Source of the DNA: Paraburkholderia franconis
GTDB lineage: Bacteria > Pseudomonadota > Gammaproteobacteria > Burkholderiales > Burkholderiaceae
Reading direction: 5' to 3'
Length of the DNA stretch: 64,000 nt
Assembly: GCF_009362735.1 (NCBI RefSeq)
Contig: NZ_WHNP01000004.1
Coordinates: forward strand, 278,481-342,480
Positions 43,446 through 53,210 of the stretch are shown here, in pieces. Position 1 is the first letter of the stretch. Every line of letters begins with the position of its first letter. Under the pieces are notes generated by a model that saw only the letters and a list, made by a program, of their open reading frames with translations, was not told the origin of the DNA and did not search any database. The translations under genes were made by a program, and so were the position numbers.

Positions 43446-44408
43446 TCAAACCGCCAAGGTCTCCTCACCCGCAAGCCGGTGCGAATGCACGCGCAACAGC
43501 TCGACGAAGCGCTGTGCCGGTTCGGCCAGCGCTTCATTCTTGCGCGTGAGGATACCGAAGCCCGCGAGGCTCTTGCCGATCTCGACGGGCAGCGCGACCA
43601 GCAGCTTGCCGCGCACGTGATCGCGCACGACGGACTCCGGCAGCATCGCGACGGCGTCGTAGTTTTCGAGCAGTTGCAGCGTCGCGAAGATCGACGCGCA
43701 TTCCGTCAGGTTCGCGGGCGTGCCGAGTCCCGCGCGCGCCAGTTCTTCTTCGAACAGCATGCGCGCCGGACTCGTGATCGGCTGCGCGACCCACGGCCAG
43801 GCCATCAGCTCGGGCAGCGTGATCGACGCGCGCTTCGCAAGCGGATGCACGGCGCGCACGACCAGCACGAGCGTCTCGCGCGCGAGCGGCTCGAAGCCGA
43901 AGTCGTTGTGCTGCAGCGGATCGGTCAGACGCCCGAGCGCCAGATCGATTTCGCGGCGATGCAGCAACTGCACGACCTGATCGCTCGTTTCGCCGAGGAT
44001 GCACACGTGCAGCAGCGGCCTTTCGGTTTTCAGCGCGGCGACGGCCATCGCTAGCAGATCGGGCGCGGCGCCCATGATCGCGCCGACGGTCAGTTGCCCG
44101 TGGCCGCCTTTGCGCTTCATGTCGAGGTCTTCGGCAAAGCGCGTGAGGTCCGCGAGCGCGCGCCGCGCGTAGGCGAGCGTGACGACGCCGAGCGGCGTCG
44201 GCTGCATGCCGCGCGCGTTGCGCTCGAACAGCAGAAAGCCGAGCGCTTCTTCGATGTCGCCGAGCATGCGGCTCGCGCTAGGCTGCGCGACATTGATGGC
44301 GTCTGCGGCCTGATGGACGTTGCGGGCGTCGTCGAGGGCGACGAGCAGCGCAAGATGCTTGAACTTGAGCCGGTTGACGAGGGCGACGGTGGCGGCGTTC
44401 TGGCTCAT
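43446..44408 (-). CDS. LysR-family regulator, probable control of rhamnose genes
   Basis: A 320-residue LysR regulator: HTH LALLVALDDARNVHQAADAI and AQPSASRMLGDIEEALGFLL, then the effector domain (LTVGAIMGAAPDLLAMAVAAL). The ATG at 44408 (MSQNAATVALVNRLKFKHLA) is the expected family start; twenty extra codons upstream are not needed. It is divergent from rhaM and the rhamnose importer and lies between the two rhamnose operons. It is related to regulators of galactose and sugar-acid catabolism (GbpR type). A sugar acid such as L-rhamnonate is a plausible ligand. Confidence 0.87.
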   Translation of the reverse strand: MSQNAATVALVNRLKFKHLALLVALDDARNVHQAADAINVAQPSASRMLGDIEEALGFLLFERNARGMQPTPLGVVTLAYARRALADLTRFAEDLDMKRKGGHGQLTVGAIMGAAPDLLAMAVAALKTERPLLHVCILGETSDQVVQLLHRREIDLALGRLTDPLQHNDFGFEPLARETLVLVVRAVHPLAKRASITLPELMAWPWVAQPITSPARMLFEEELARAGLGTPANLTECASIFATLQLLENYDAVAMLPESVVRDHVRGKLLVALPVEIGKSLAGFGILTRKNEALAEPAQRFVELLRVHSHRLAGEETLAV

Positions 44409-44456
44409 GAAAGGTCGGCAGTATGGGACAGTTAGCGATTCGGTTTGCGTATCGCC

Positions 44457-44475
44457 CAATCCCAACAACGGATTG
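44457..44475. promoter_or_regulatory. Inverted repeat CAATCC-N7-GGATTG, candidate LysR operator
   Basis: A perfect 6-bp inverted repeat with a 7-bp spacer lies in the divergent region between the LysR gene and rhaM, the usual place for a LysR-type binding site. It is the only clear dyad there. The total length (19 bp) is a little more than the classical T-N11-A box. Confidence 0.4.
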
Positions 44476-44566
44476 AGATGCTATCGACGCCCGAATTATA
44501 GTCGCATCGAGACGCTTCCTCAGAGAGCGCAACGTATAAATGAACAAGAGTGGAGACACGCCCGGC

Positions 44567-44893
44567 ATGGAGACAATCGCTTTCCGGATGGTGCTGAATC
44601 CCGGCATGCGCGACGAGTACGAGCGCCGGCATCGGGAGATCTGGCCTGAGCTCATCGATGCGCTGCATCAGGCGGGCGTGCGCGACTACCGCATCTTTCT
44701 CGACGAAGGCACACAGCATCTGTTCGCGATCCTGACGCGCACGGCCGATCATTCGATGGAGCGTCTTCCCGAACTCCCCGTGATGCGCAAATGGTGGGAT
44801 TACATGGCCGACATCATGCAGACGGCGCCCGACCATACACCATTGCAAGAGCCGCTCGTTCCCGTATTCGAGTTGCAGCATCCCTTCAACTGA
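44567..44893 (+). CDS. rhaM: L-rhamnose mutarotase
   Basis: A 108-residue protein that interconverts alpha and beta L-rhamnopyranose. It matches RhaM closely: FRMVLNPGMRDEYERRHREI, WPELIDALHQAGVRDYRIFL, then the C-terminal WWDYMADIMQT with the paired Trp and the active-site His in RRHREIW. I chose the ATG at 44567 because the family starts a few residues before the first beta strand; an ATG 27 bp upstream is possible. It opens the uptake operon and feeds the right anomer to the dehydrogenase. Confidence 0.9.
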   Translation: METIAFRMVLNPGMRDEYERRHREIWPELIDALHQAGVRDYRIFLDEGTQHLFAILTRTADHSMERLPELPVMRKWWDYMADIMQTAPDHTPLQEPLVPVFELQHPFN

Positions 44894-44939
44894 TTCGCGA
44901 CGCTCGCCGCGCACATGCGACGGCGACGAAGGACGCGCC

Positions 44940-45833
44940 ATGAAAGTTGTCGACCCGCACATTCACCTGTGGGATCTGAAGACGCATCACTACCCGTGGC
45001 TCGCCGATCCGGGCGTGTCGTTCGCCGGCGATGCGCGCGATCTGAAGCACGATTATCTGATCGCCGATCTGCTCAACGACGCGGGCGAGATCGAACTGCT
45101 CAAGTGTGTGCACGTCGAGGCGAATCACGATCCCGCCGATCCCGTCGAAGAGACGCGCTGGCTGCAATCGGTTGCGCAGGCGCCGGGCTCGCGCTCGATG
45201 CCGAACGGCATCGTCGCGGGCGTCGATCTGTCGGCGAAGAACGCCGCCCAGATACTCGAACGACACGCGGCGTTCGCCAACACGCGCGGCGTGCGGCAGA
45301 TCCTCAACGTACACCGCGACAAGCTGTATGACTACGTCGGCCGTCATTTCATGCGCGAAGCAGCGTGGCGCGAAAACTTCGCGTTGCTGCGCCGATACGG
45401 AATGTCGTTCGACATGCAGCTCTATCCGTCGCAGATGGAAGAGGCGGCCGCGCTCGCGAACGAGCATCACGACACGCAGTTCATCGTCAATCACGCGGGC
45501 ATGTTCGTCGATCGCAATAGCGTCGCGGGCTATCGAGCATGGCGTGAAGGGATGAAGACGCTGGCGCAATGCCCGAACGTCACGGTGAAGATCAGCGGCC
45601 TTGCGATGTTCGATCATCAGTGGACGGTCGAAAGCCTGCGCCCTTATGTGCTCGAAACCATCGACACGTTCGGCGTCGAGCGCGCGATGTTCGCATCGAA
45701 CTTTCCGGTGGACGGGCAGTTCGGCGCGTATGGCGACTTGTGGCGCGCGTATGCGTCGATCGTCGGCGCGGCGAGCGACGCGGAGAAGCACGCGCTCTTC
45801 GTGCACAACGCCGAACGGCTCTATCGCATCTGA
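44940..45833 (+). CDS. Amidohydrolase-family protein, candidate L-rhamnono-lactonase
   Basis: A 297-residue metal-dependent hydrolase of the sugar-lactonase branch of the amidohydrolase superfamily. [19 protein letters not shown] carries the H-x-H motif at the end of strand 1; [27 protein letters not shown] (His) and [12 protein letters not shown] (Asp position) continue the barrel. Placed between the mutarotase and the rhamnose importer, it is the best candidate for hydrolysis of L-rhamnono-lactone to L-rhamnonate, a step otherwise missing here. L-fuconolactonase-like activity is the main alternative. Confidence 0.83.
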   Translation: MKVVDPHIHLWDLKTHHYPWLADPGVSFAGDARDLKHDYLIADLLNDAGEIELLKCVHVEANHDPADPVEETRWLQSVAQAPGSRSMPNGIVAGVDLSAKNAAQILERHAAFANTRGVRQILNVHRDKLYDYVGRHFMREAAWRENFALLRRYGMSFDMQLYPSQMEEAAALANEHHDTQFIVNHAGMFVDRNSVAGYRAWREGMKTLAQCPNVTVKISGLAMFDHQWTVESLRPYVLETIDTFGVERAMFASNFPVDGQFGAYGDLWRAYASIVGAASDAEKHALFVHNAERLYRI

Positions 45834-45855
45834 AGCATCGAAGCATCGAAGCATC
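45832..45855. repeat. GAAGCATC triplicate
   Basis: Three exact 8-bp copies of GAAGCATC overlap the lactonase stop codon (TGA 45831-45833) and continue into the 58-bp gap before the ATPase gene. Confidence 0.85.
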
Positions 45856-45891
45856 CGACAAACACGCGGTCGCAGCATGAAGGAGGAGAGG

Positions 45892-47421
45892 GTGCAGCAA
45901 CACACTCAGGAAGTGCCGAGGCTGGAATTGCGGCACGCGAGCAAATCGTTCGGGCGAGTGCGCGCGTTGTCGGACGGCGAGCTCGTGCTATGGCCCGGCG
46001 AAGTGCACGCGCTGCTCGGCGAAAACGGTGCGGGCAAGTCGACGCTCGTGAAGATTCTCGCTGGCGTGCATCAGCCCGATACGGGCGAGCTTCGCATCGA
46101 CGGCATCGAGCGCCGCTTCGCGACACCCGCCGAGGCGCGCGATGCGGGACTCGCCGTCATCTATCAGGAACCGACGCTGTTCTTCGATCTGTCGATTGCC
46201 GAGAACATCTTCATGGGACGGCAGCCTGTCGATCGCTTCGGGCGCATCCAGCACGACGCGATGCGCCGCGAAGTCGACAGCCTGCTCGCGTCGCTCGGCG
46301 TCGATCTGCGCGCGGACCGTCTCGTGCGCGGGCTGTCGATCGCCGACCAGCAGGTGATCGAGATTGCGAAGGCGCTGTCGCTGAACGCGAACGTGCTGAT
46401 CATGGACGAGCCGACGGCCGCGCTGTCGCTGCCCGAAGTCGAGCGGCTCTTTGCGATCGTGCGCAAGCTGCGCGAGCGCGATGTCGCGATCCTGTTCATC
46501 ACGCATCGGCTCGATGAAGTGTTTGCGCTGACGCAGCATGTGACGATCATGCGCGACGGAGCGAAAGTATTCGATGCGCCGACGTCGGAGATGACGACGG
46601 AATCGGTGGTTGCGAAGATGGTCGGGCGCGATCTGGAGACGTTCTACCCGAAGGCCGACGTGAAGCCCGGCGACGTGCGGCTGTCAGTGCGCAACCTGAC
46701 GCGCATCGGCGTGTTCAAGGATGTGTCATTCGACGTGCGCGCGGGCGAAATCGTCGCGCTCGCGGGGCTCGTCGGCGCGGGCCGCAGCGAAGTGGCGCGC
46801 GCGATCTTCGGCATCGATCCCATCGACTCGGGCGACGTGCATATCGTGGGCAAGCGCCTGAAAACGGGCAATCCCGCTGCGGCTGTCCGCGCGGGGCTCG
46901 CACTCGTCCCCGAAGACCGCCGTCAACAAGGGCTCGCGCTCGAACTGAGCATCGCGCGCAATGCGTCGATGACGGTGCTCGGACGCCTCGTGCGCCACGG
47001 GCTGATTTCGGCGCGCAGCGAAACGCAGCTCGCGACGCGTTGGGGCACGCGGCTACGGCTGAAGGCGAGCGATCCGTCCGCGCCCGTCGGTACGCTGTCG
47101 GGCGGCAATCAGCAGAAAGTGGTGCTCGGCAAATGGCTCGCGACGGGCCCGAAAGTGCTGATCATCGACGAGCCCACGCGCGGCATCGACGTCGGCGCAA
47201 AGGCTGAAGTGTATGGCGCGCTGTCCGAGCTCGTGCAGGAAGGCATGGCCGTGCTGATGATTTCGAGCGAGCTGCCCGAAGTGCTCGGCATGGCGGACCG
47301 CGTGCTGGTGATGCACGAAGGCCGCATCAGCGCGGAGATCGCGCGTGCCGACGCGAGCGAAGAGCGCATCATGAGCGCGGCACTCGGACAATCGGCGGCA
47401 TTACTGGGGCGCGCAGCATGA
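45892..47421 (+). CDS. rhaT: Sugar ABC transporter ATPase (two nucleotide-binding domains), rhamnose type
   Basis: A 509-residue protein with two ABC modules, as in the monosaccharide family (RbsA/MglA type). Module 1: GENGAGKST at about 43-51, [26 protein letters not shown]. Module 2: [16 protein letters not shown], a degenerate Walker A normal for this family, then [15 protein letters not shown] and [10 protein letters not shown]. The GTG at 45892 is preceded by AGGAGG with 5-base spacing, so I prefer it to the ATG 15 bp earlier. The permeases follow with a 4-bp overlap (ATGA). Confidence 0.88.
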   Translation: MQQHTQEVPRLELRHASKSFGRVRALSDGELVLWPGEVHALLGENGAGKSTLVKILAGVHQPDTGELRIDGIERRFATPAEARDAGLAVIYQEPTLFFDLSIAENIFMGRQPVDRFGRIQHDAMRREVDSLLASLGVDLRADRLVRGLSIADQQVIEIAKALSLNANVLIMDEPTAALSLPEVERLFAIVRKLRERDVAILFITHRLDEVFALTQHVTIMRDGAKVFDAPTSEMTTESVVAKMVGRDLETFYPKADVKPGDVRLSVRNLTRIGVFKDVSFDVRAGEIVALAGLVGAGRSEVARAIFGIDPIDSGDVHIVGKRLKTGNPAAAVRAGLALVPEDRRQQGLALELSIARNASMTVLGRLVRHGLISARSETQLATRWGTRLRLKASDPSAPVGTLSGGNQQKVVLGKWLATGPKVLIIDEPTRGIDVGAKAEVYGALSELVQEGMAVLMISSELPEVLGMADRVLVMHEGRISAEIARADASEERIMSAALGQSAALLGRAA

Positions 47422-48491
47422 TCCGGCATTCGACCACTTCACACGCTCCCTCACGCGCGGCGCCCATCGCGCACGCACCGCTGCAACACGCGCGCACGGG
47501 CCCTGGCGGCTTCGTCTCGACAATCGCGAAGAGTCGCGAGACGACGCTCTTCATCGTGCTGACCCTGCTGATACTGGGCACGTCGCTCGCGCGGCCGCAG
47601 TTCGTGAATCTGCAGAATCTGCGCGACGTGCTGCTCAATGTGTCGATCATCAGTTTGCTCACGGCGGGCATGACGGTCGTGATCCTGATGCGGCATATCG
47701 ATCTGTCCGTCGGCTCGACGGTCGGGATCAGCGCGTATGCCGTCGGCAGCCTGTACGTCGCGTTTCCGCATATGCCCGTGCTCGTGGCGCTCGTTGCGGG
47801 CGTCGCGATCGGGCTCGTCGCGGGCGGCATCAATGCGCTGCTGATCGCGGTGGGGCGCGTACCGTCCCTCGTCGCGACGCTCTCGACGCTCTACATCTTC
47901 CGTGGTGCCGACTACGCGTGGGTGCACGGTGGCCAGATCAACGCGACGAGCCTGCCCGATGCGTACTCGCGTCTCGCGACGGGCACGCTGCTCGGCATTC
48001 CGACGCTCGCGCTGATCGCAGCCGTAGTGCTGCTCGCGCTGTCGTTCTATCTGAAGCATTTTCGCGCAGGACGCGAGCATTACGCGATCGGCTCGAATCC
48101 TGAGGCGGCGCGGCTCGCGGGCGTCAACGTCGAACGTCGCGTGATGTCGGGCTTCTTGTTGTCGGGCGCGATCGCCGGTTTTGCGGGCGCGTTGTGGCTC
48201 GCGCGCTTCGGCACCGTCGACGCGAGCACCGCGAAAGGGATCGAACTTCAGGTGGTGGCGGCCGCCGTGGTCGGCAGCGTGGCGATCACGGGCGGCGTCG
48301 GCACGATACTCGGCGCGACGCTGGGCGCGCTCGTGCTCGGCGTGATCAGCATTGCGCTCGTCGTGCTGCACGTGTCGCCGTTCTGGGAGCAGGCAATCGA
48401 AGGCGCGCTGATCGTCGCGGCCATCGCCGCCGATACGCTGCTTGCCCGTTCCGTCGCCAAACGCATGATGAGGAAACGCGATCATGGCTAA
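47418..48491 (+). CDS. rhaP: Sugar ABC transporter permease 1 (rhamnose type)
   Basis: A 357-residue inner-membrane protein of the BPD_transp_2 family (RbsC type) with eight or more hydrophobic segments. The conserved block [20 protein letters not shown] is near residues 94-113, and [20 protein letters not shown] is the cytoplasmic coupling loop. Its ATG overlaps the ATPase stop and its stop overlaps the next permease start, so the three are translated together. The first 40 residues are a polar cytoplasmic tail, longer than usual. Confidence 0.87.
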   Translation: MIRHSTTSHAPSRAAPIAHAPLQHARTGPGGFVSTIAKSRETTLFIVLTLLILGTSLARPQFVNLQNLRDVLLNVSIISLLTAGMTVVILMRHIDLSVGSTVGISAYAVGSLYVAFPHMPVLVALVAGVAIGLVAGGINALLIAVGRVPSLVATLSTLYIFRGADYAWVHGGQINATSLPDAYSRLATGTLLGIPTLALIAAVVLLALSFYLKHFRAGREHYAIGSNPEAARLAGVNVERRVMSGFLLSGAIAGFAGALWLARFGTVDASTAKGIELQVVAAAVVGSVAITGGVGTILGATLGALVLGVISIALVVLHVSPFWEQAIEGALIVAAIAADTLLARSVAKRMMRKRDHG

Positions 48492-49503
48492 ACCCGATTC
48501 CGCGCTGCTCACGCGCAAGCGCGAAACGCCGCTGCGCTGGGAAACGTTGCTCGTCATCGTGCTGCTCGCGTCGCTCGGGCTGGGGCGCGTGCTATCGCCC
48601 GTGTTTCTGACGGGCGCGAATCTCAGCAACGTGCTCGCCGATCTGACCGAGATTGCGCTGATGGCGCTGCCGATGACGCTGATCATCGTCGCGGCGGAAA
48701 TCGATCTGTCCGTGGCGTCGGTGCTCGGCGCGTCGAGCGCGCTGATGGGTGTGCTGTGGCACATGAGCCTGCCGATGCCCGTCGTGATCGCGCTCGTGCT
48801 GCTTTTCGGCATGCTTGCGGGGCTGCTCAACGGGCTCGTGATCGTGAAGTTGAATCTGCCTTCGCTCGCAGTGACGATCGGCACGCTCGCGCTGTTTCGC
48901 GGGCTCGCGTATGTACTGCTCGGCGATCAGGCCGTCGCGGATTTTCCGGCGGGCTATACCGCGTTCGGCATGGATACGCTGGGCGGCACGTTCATTCCGC
49001 TGCCGTTCGTGATCGTTATCGTGTGTGCCGTGCTCTTCACCGTGCTGCTGCAGGCGACGGCATTCGGCCGCAGCCTCTATGCGATCGGCGCGAACTCGAC
49101 GGCGGCCGCGTTCTCGGGCATCGAGGTCGCGAAAGTGCGGCTGCGTCTCTTCGTATTGTCGGGGCTGGTGAGCGCGCTCGCGGGCATCGTCTACACGCTG
49201 CGCTTCACGAGCGCGCGTGGCGACAACGGCGAAGGCTTCGAGCTGTCGGTGATCGCGGCCGTGCTGTTCGGCGGCGTGAGCATTTTCGGCGGGCGCGGAT
49301 CGATGGTCGGCGTGCTGCTGTCGCTGTTGATCATCGGCGTGCTGAAGAATGCGTTGACGCTCGACGACGTTTCCAGCGAAACGCTGACCATCGTGACGGG
49401 CGCGCTGCTGCTCGCATCGGTGCTGATCCCGAACGTGGTCGCGCGCTGGCGCGCAATGCGCGACCGCAAGCTGATCGCGACGCAAACGAAGGCCATTCCG
49501 TAA
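48484..49503 (+). CDS. rhaQ: Sugar ABC transporter permease 2 (rhamnose type)
   Basis: A 339-residue RbsC-type permease. It has the blocks IIVAAEIDLSVASVLGASSA, LYAIGANSTAAAFSGIEVAK (coupling loop) and AAVLFGGVSIFGGRGSMVG. It overlaps the first permease by 8 bp and forms the heterodimeric channel with it. Confidence 0.87.
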   Translation: MAKPDSALLTRKRETPLRWETLLVIVLLASLGLGRVLSPVFLTGANLSNVLADLTEIALMALPMTLIIVAAEIDLSVASVLGASSALMGVLWHMSLPMPVVIALVLLFGMLAGLLNGLVIVKLNLPSLAVTIGTLALFRGLAYVLLGDQAVADFPAGYTAFGMDTLGGTFIPLPFVIVIVCAVLFTVLLQATAFGRSLYAIGANSTAAAFSGIEVAKVRLRLFVLSGLVSALAGIVYTLRFTSARGDNGEGFELSVIAAVLFGGVSIFGGRGSMVGVLLSLLIIGVLKNALTLDDVSSETLTIVTGALLLASVLIPNVVARWRAMRDRKLIATQTKAIP

Positions 49504-49592
49504 GAAGAAGGTAGAAGAGGCGTCAGACGGGCAACGTGTTCAATCGACAAACCCGGACAGCACAAGTCCGATCCACCACCAGGAGACAACAC

Positions 49593-50600
49593 ATGAACAG
49601 ACCACTGCGTCACGCGGGAGCGCTGATGCTCTGCGCGGCCTTGCTGGGCATCAGCGCCGCAGCGGGCGCGGCCGGCATCAAGTCCGGCCTGAAGATCGCG
49701 TTCGTGCCGAAGCAGATCAACAACCCGTACGAAGTGATCGCCGACGACGGCGGCATGGCCGCGATCAAGGAGTTCAACGGCGCGGGCAAGGTGGTGGGAC
49801 CGTCGGACGCGGGCGCTTCGTCGCAGGTGTCGTACATCAACACGCTGACGACGCAGCGTCAGGACGCGATCGTGATCGCGGCGAACGACGCGAACGCGCT
49901 CGTGCCGTATCTGAAAAAGGCGATGTCGCAAGGCATCAAGGTCGTGACGTTCGACTCGGATACGGCGCCCGAAGGCCGCCAGCTGTTCGTGAATCAGGCG
50001 AACGCGGAGAGCATCGGGCGCGGCCAGATCCAGCTGGTGTCGAAGCTGATGGGCGGCGAGGGCGAGTTTGCGATCCTGTCCGCGACGCCGAACGCGACCA
50101 ACCAGAACACGTGGATCAAATGGATGCAGGAGGAACTGAAAAAGCCCGAGTATTCGAAGATGAAGCTCGTGAAGATCGCGTACGGCAACGACGACGATCA
50201 GAAGTCGTTCGTCGAGACGCAAGGGTTGTTGCAGGCGTATCCGAACCTGAAGGCGATCGTCGCGCCGACGTCGGTGGGGATTGCGGCCGCGGCACGGTAT
50301 ATCTCGTCGTCGTCGAGCAAGGGCAAGGTCGCCGTCACGGGCCTCGGCACGCCGAACCAGATGCGCGCGTTCGTCAAGAACGGCACCGTGAAGGCGTTCC
50401 AGCTGTGGGACCCGGGCCAGCTGGGCTATCTCGCGGCGTATGCGGCGGCCAGTCTCGCGTCGGGTGCGATCACAGGCAAAGAGGGTGAATCGTTCGACGC
50501 GGGCAAGCTCGGCAAGCGCACGATCGGCCCGCAAGGCGAGATCATTCTCGGACCGCCGACCACGTTCGACGCGAATAATATCGACAACTTCAACTTCTGA
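49593..50600 (+). CDS. rhaS: Periplasmic sugar-binding protein, rhamnose type
   Basis: A 335-residue periplasmic protein of the Peripla_BP_4 family with a signal peptide (LMLCAALLGISAAAGA) and the mature start IKSGLKIAFVPKQINNPYE. Blocks DAIVIAANDANALVPYLKKA and VVTFDSDTAPEGRQLFVNQA follow the RhaS pattern. AGGAGAC precedes the ATG at 49593. It closes the importer operon: mutarotase, lactonase candidate, ATPase, two permeases, binding protein, then a strong terminator. Confidence 0.88.
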   Translation: MNRPLRHAGALMLCAALLGISAAAGAAGIKSGLKIAFVPKQINNPYEVIADDGGMAAIKEFNGAGKVVGPSDAGASSQVSYINTLTTQRQDAIVIAANDANALVPYLKKAMSQGIKVVTFDSDTAPEGRQLFVNQANAESIGRGQIQLVSKLMGGEGEFAILSATPNATNQNTWIKWMQEELKKPEYSKMKLVKIAYGNDDDQKSFVETQGLLQAYPNLKAIVAPTSVGIAAAARYISSSSSKGKVAVTGLGTPNQMRAFVKNGTVKAFQLWDPGQLGYLAAYAAASLASGAITGKEGESFDAGKLGKRTIGPQGEIILGPPTTFDANNIDNFNF

Positions 50601-50625
50601 CGCGTTTCAGTTTGCTTGACAGAAG

Positions 50626-50660
50626 AAAGGCCGCTTGCGCGATGCAAGCGGCCTTTTTCT
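50626..50660 (+). terminator. Rho-independent terminator of the rhamnose importer operon
   Basis: A 13-bp stem (AAAGGCCGCTTGC pairing with GCAAGCGGCCTTT), a 5-nt loop and a run of T lie 25 bp after the binding-protein stop. Confidence 0.88.
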
Positions 50661-50701
50661 TTGCTGCGCACGTTGTGAGCGCGACGCGACGCGCAGCAGC
50701 G

Positions 50702-51361
50702 TCAGGCGAGCCCGTGTTCGTGCGCGTATTTGACGAGATCGGCGTTCGTCTCCAGGCGGAGCTTTTTCATCGCCGTGCTCTTTTGCGTGGCGACCGTCGA
50801 GATCGACCGGTTCACCTGCCGCGCGATGTCGGTCAGCGATGCACCCGACGCGAAGTGACGTATCACTTCGAGCTCCTTCTTCGTCAGCATCGGCTTGCCG
50901 CTTTGCAGCGCGTCGCCGCCCAGACGACGCAACAGGCGTGCGCGGATCTTCTGCGAAAAGTAGGGCTCGCGATGGCTCGCCACTTCGCGTACCGCGGCCT
51001 GAAATTCCGCGATCCCCTCGGTCTTGTCGACGATGCCGGCCACGCCGGAGCGGGACAGCCGGATCAGCGTGTCGTCGTTATTCAGCATCGTGAACACGAC
51101 GATGGGAATGCGCGGGCATTGCCTGCGCAGGCGAGCGATCAGCGCGAGTCCGTCGGTATCGCGCTGCGTGCTGTCCATCGAATAGTCCGTGACGATCAGG
51201 TCCCACTGGCCGCTGGACAGCGTCTCCAGCAGCTCCATTCCCGACTTCACGGCTGCGGTGACGGTAAAGCCGGGAAGGCTGCTTAGCGCGTTGATGACAG
51301 CATGTCGGATCACCGGGTGGTCATCGGCAATGGCAATCCTGAACTCGCGTGTGGCGTTCAT
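50702..51361 (-). CDS. NarL/FixJ-type response regulator, probable control of fimbriae
   Basis: A 219-residue two-component regulator. The receiver domain has ADDHPVIRH (acidic pocket), the phospho-acceptor Asp59 in LIVTDYSMD, and Lys in VDKTEG. The LuxR-type HTH is LTKKELEVIRHFASGASLTD, then VNRSISTVATQKSTAMKKLR. I take the ATG at 51361. It is divergent from the fimbrial operon with 333 bp between, similar to RcsB/FimZ-like regulators that switch fimbrial genes. No sensor kinase is in the window, so the partner is elsewhere. Confidence 0.88.
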   Translation of the reverse strand: MNATREFRIAIADDHPVIRHAVINALSSLPGFTVTAAVKSGMELLETLSSGQWDLIVTDYSMDSTQRDTDGLALIARLRRQCPRIPIVVFTMLNNDDTLIRLSRSGVAGIVDKTEGIAEFQAAVREVASHREPYFSQKIRARLLRRLGGDALQSGKPMLTKKELEVIRHFASGASLTDIARQVNRSISTVATQKSTAMKKLRLETNADLVKYAHEHGLA

Positions 51362-51694
51362 GTTAGTAAGGCGGCGCGGTGCGGGCCCTGTGTCCGCTGC
51401 ATGCGGAAGATTTGAGATGAAGACCTGCTGATCGGTGGTGACTTGTCCGCAGTTCTGAAGTGACGCGGATTCTATATCGCAGTGTGCCGACGAATCAAAC
51501 GTATGTCGTAAGGATGCCGAAAATATACACGGACGAGCCGGTTCTATCGCAATCGTTAGAAATTTCGAATAAATCCGATACCGGAATGCACCGACGATCA
51601 GCATAATTTCGTCGGACGGTTCGAGGCACTTTCTGGTTGTGCAGATGCCGTCAAACAGTTTGCTGCTTCCCGATTCTATTTGTGAGAAAAAGAT
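51362..51694. promoter_or_regulatory. Divergent promoter region between regulator and fimbrial operon
   Basis: There is no gene in these 333 bp. It is more AT-rich than its neighbours (TTAGAAATTTCGAATAAATC near 51556). No sigma-70 promoter or invertible repeat pair is convincing. A GAGAAAAAG ribosome site precedes the pilin ATG. Confidence 0.45.
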
Positions 51695-52240
51695 ATGAAA
51701 GTCAAAAAGTCAGGATTGCTGATCGCGATGATCGTGGCTGCGGGCGCTGCGTTGCCGACGGCTTCGTTTGCGTCGGATGGGACGATTACGTTTACCGGCA
51801 ATATCACGCCTAACACCTGCACGATCAGCGGTAACGGCGGCGGGCCGTCGTTCACGGTCCAGCTGCCGCCCGTATCGGTGGGGTCGTTTTCCTCCAGCAG
51901 CCCGGTTTCGGGCATCACGCCGTTCAACATCGCTCTGACCAACTGCACTCCGAGTACGGGCTCTGCCAGCGTGTACTTCGAGCCGGGTGCGAGCGTCGAT
52001 TTGACGACCGGTCAACTGAAGAACATGACGGGAACGGCGACGAACGTCCAGGTTCAACTGCAAGACAGCGGCGACCAGAAGGTGGTCATCGGCGCGGGCT
52101 ACAGCCCGAGCAACCAGAAATGGGTTTCCATCGTCAACGGCAGCGCGACGCTGATCTACAAGGCCGCGTATGCAATGACGGGTACGGTCGGTTCGGGCAC
52201 CGTGAACACCACGACGATGTACTCGATCGTTTACCAGTAA
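51695..52240 (+). CDS. Major fimbrial subunit (chaperone-usher pilin)
   Basis: A 181-residue type 1-like pilin. A signal peptide (GLLIAMIVAAGAALPTASFA) is followed by DGTITFTGNITPNTCTISG. The Cys pair (NTCTIS and LTNCTPS) is conserved in the family, and the C-terminus MYSIVYQ has the penultimate Tyr used in chaperone recognition. It is first in the fimbrial operon (pilin, chaperone, usher, small exported protein, tip-type subunit), the usual place for the most abundant subunit. Confidence 0.9.
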   Translation: MKVKKSGLLIAMIVAAGAALPTASFASDGTITFTGNITPNTCTISGNGGGPSFTVQLPPVSVGSFSSSSPVSGITPFNIALTNCTPSTGSASVYFEPGASVDLTTGQLKNMTGTATNVQVQLQDSGDQKVVIGAGYSPSNQKWVSIVNGSATLIYKAAYAMTGTVGSGTVNTTTMYSIVYQ

Positions 52241-52355
52241 GCAATTGCAGTCGCAGGTTCATATCTGCGTTCCTTGCGGCCGTCATCTGGATGAGCGACG
52301 GCCGCGAGAAATCCATGGCGAACTCAGTTTCGCCGGCCTATGCGAGTGAAGTGAG

Positions 52356-53111
52356 ATGGCGGTGCGGAAAAAGCTGGCAGCGGTTTTGACGATGGTCGCG
52401 TTGGCGGTCGGTGTATCGAGTGCTCAGGCGAGCGTGGTCATTAACGGGACGCGTGTGGTTTATCCATCCGACGAGCGAGAGGTGACGGTAAAGCTCGTCA
52501 ACGAAGGTGCGGGCCCGGCGCTGGTTCAGGCATGGCTCGATACGGGCGACCCCGCGACGCTGCCCGAAGATGCAAAGGTCCCGTTCAGTCTGTCGCCGCC
52601 GCTGTTCCGTCTCGACTCCAAGAAGGGGCAGAGCTTGCGTCTGGTGTATTCGCAAGAACCGTTGGCGCAAGACAGAGAAACCCTGTACTGGCTCAACGTG
52701 CTCGAAGTGCCGCCGCTCGTCAACGGCCCGGCCGCGGAAAAGAACAGTCTGCAGGTGGCATTTCGCACGCGCATCAAGGTGTTTTTCCGACCCGCCGGTC
52801 TGCCGGGCAACTCGCGCGAAGCGCCCGCGCAAATCACCTGGAAATTCGTAAAGAGCGTCAAGGGTGGATACGCGCTGCAGGCAACCAACCCTACGCCCTA
52901 TTACGTGACCTTTGCGCACGTTGGCGCGAAGGCTGGTGGCAAGAAGTGGTTCAACGAAAAGGGCGGCATGGTCGATCCAGGCTCGACGGCGGAGTTCGCG
53001 ATCGAAAGTCCAGCACCGTCAGTAGCCGTACCCGAAGAAGTCGACTATCGCTTCGTCGATGACTACGGCGCGGGCGTGGATGGCATTTACCGCGCGCCTG
53101 GCACCCGATAA
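52356..53111 (+). CDS. Periplasmic fimbrial chaperone (PapD-like)
   Basis: A 251-residue chaperone with a signal peptide (LAAVLTMVALAVGVSSAQA) and two Ig-like domains. The conserved Arg is in VINGTRVVYPSD and the Lys in FRTRIKVFFRPAGL; together these anchor the pilin C-terminus in the cleft. The signature LYWLNVLEVPP is present. It donates strand G1 to the pilins and delivers them to the usher. Confidence 0.92.
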   Translation: MAVRKKLAAVLTMVALAVGVSSAQASVVINGTRVVYPSDEREVTVKLVNEGAGPALVQAWLDTGDPATLPEDAKVPFSLSPPLFRLDSKKGQSLRLVYSQEPLAQDRETLYWLNVLEVPPLVNGPAAEKNSLQVAFRTRIKVFFRPAGLPGNSREAPAQITWKFVKSVKGGYALQATNPTPYYVTFAHVGAKAGGKKWFNEKGGMVDPGSTAEFAIESPAPSVAVPEEVDYRFVDDYGAGVDGIYRAPGTR

Positions 53112-53210
53112 GCCGGCAACACGATTACACAGACCTTGGCGCATCGCACTTGTGCCGCGCCAGGATGAGTGTGCGCAGCGCATTTGTGCAGAACGAACAA
53201 CGAACCAACC

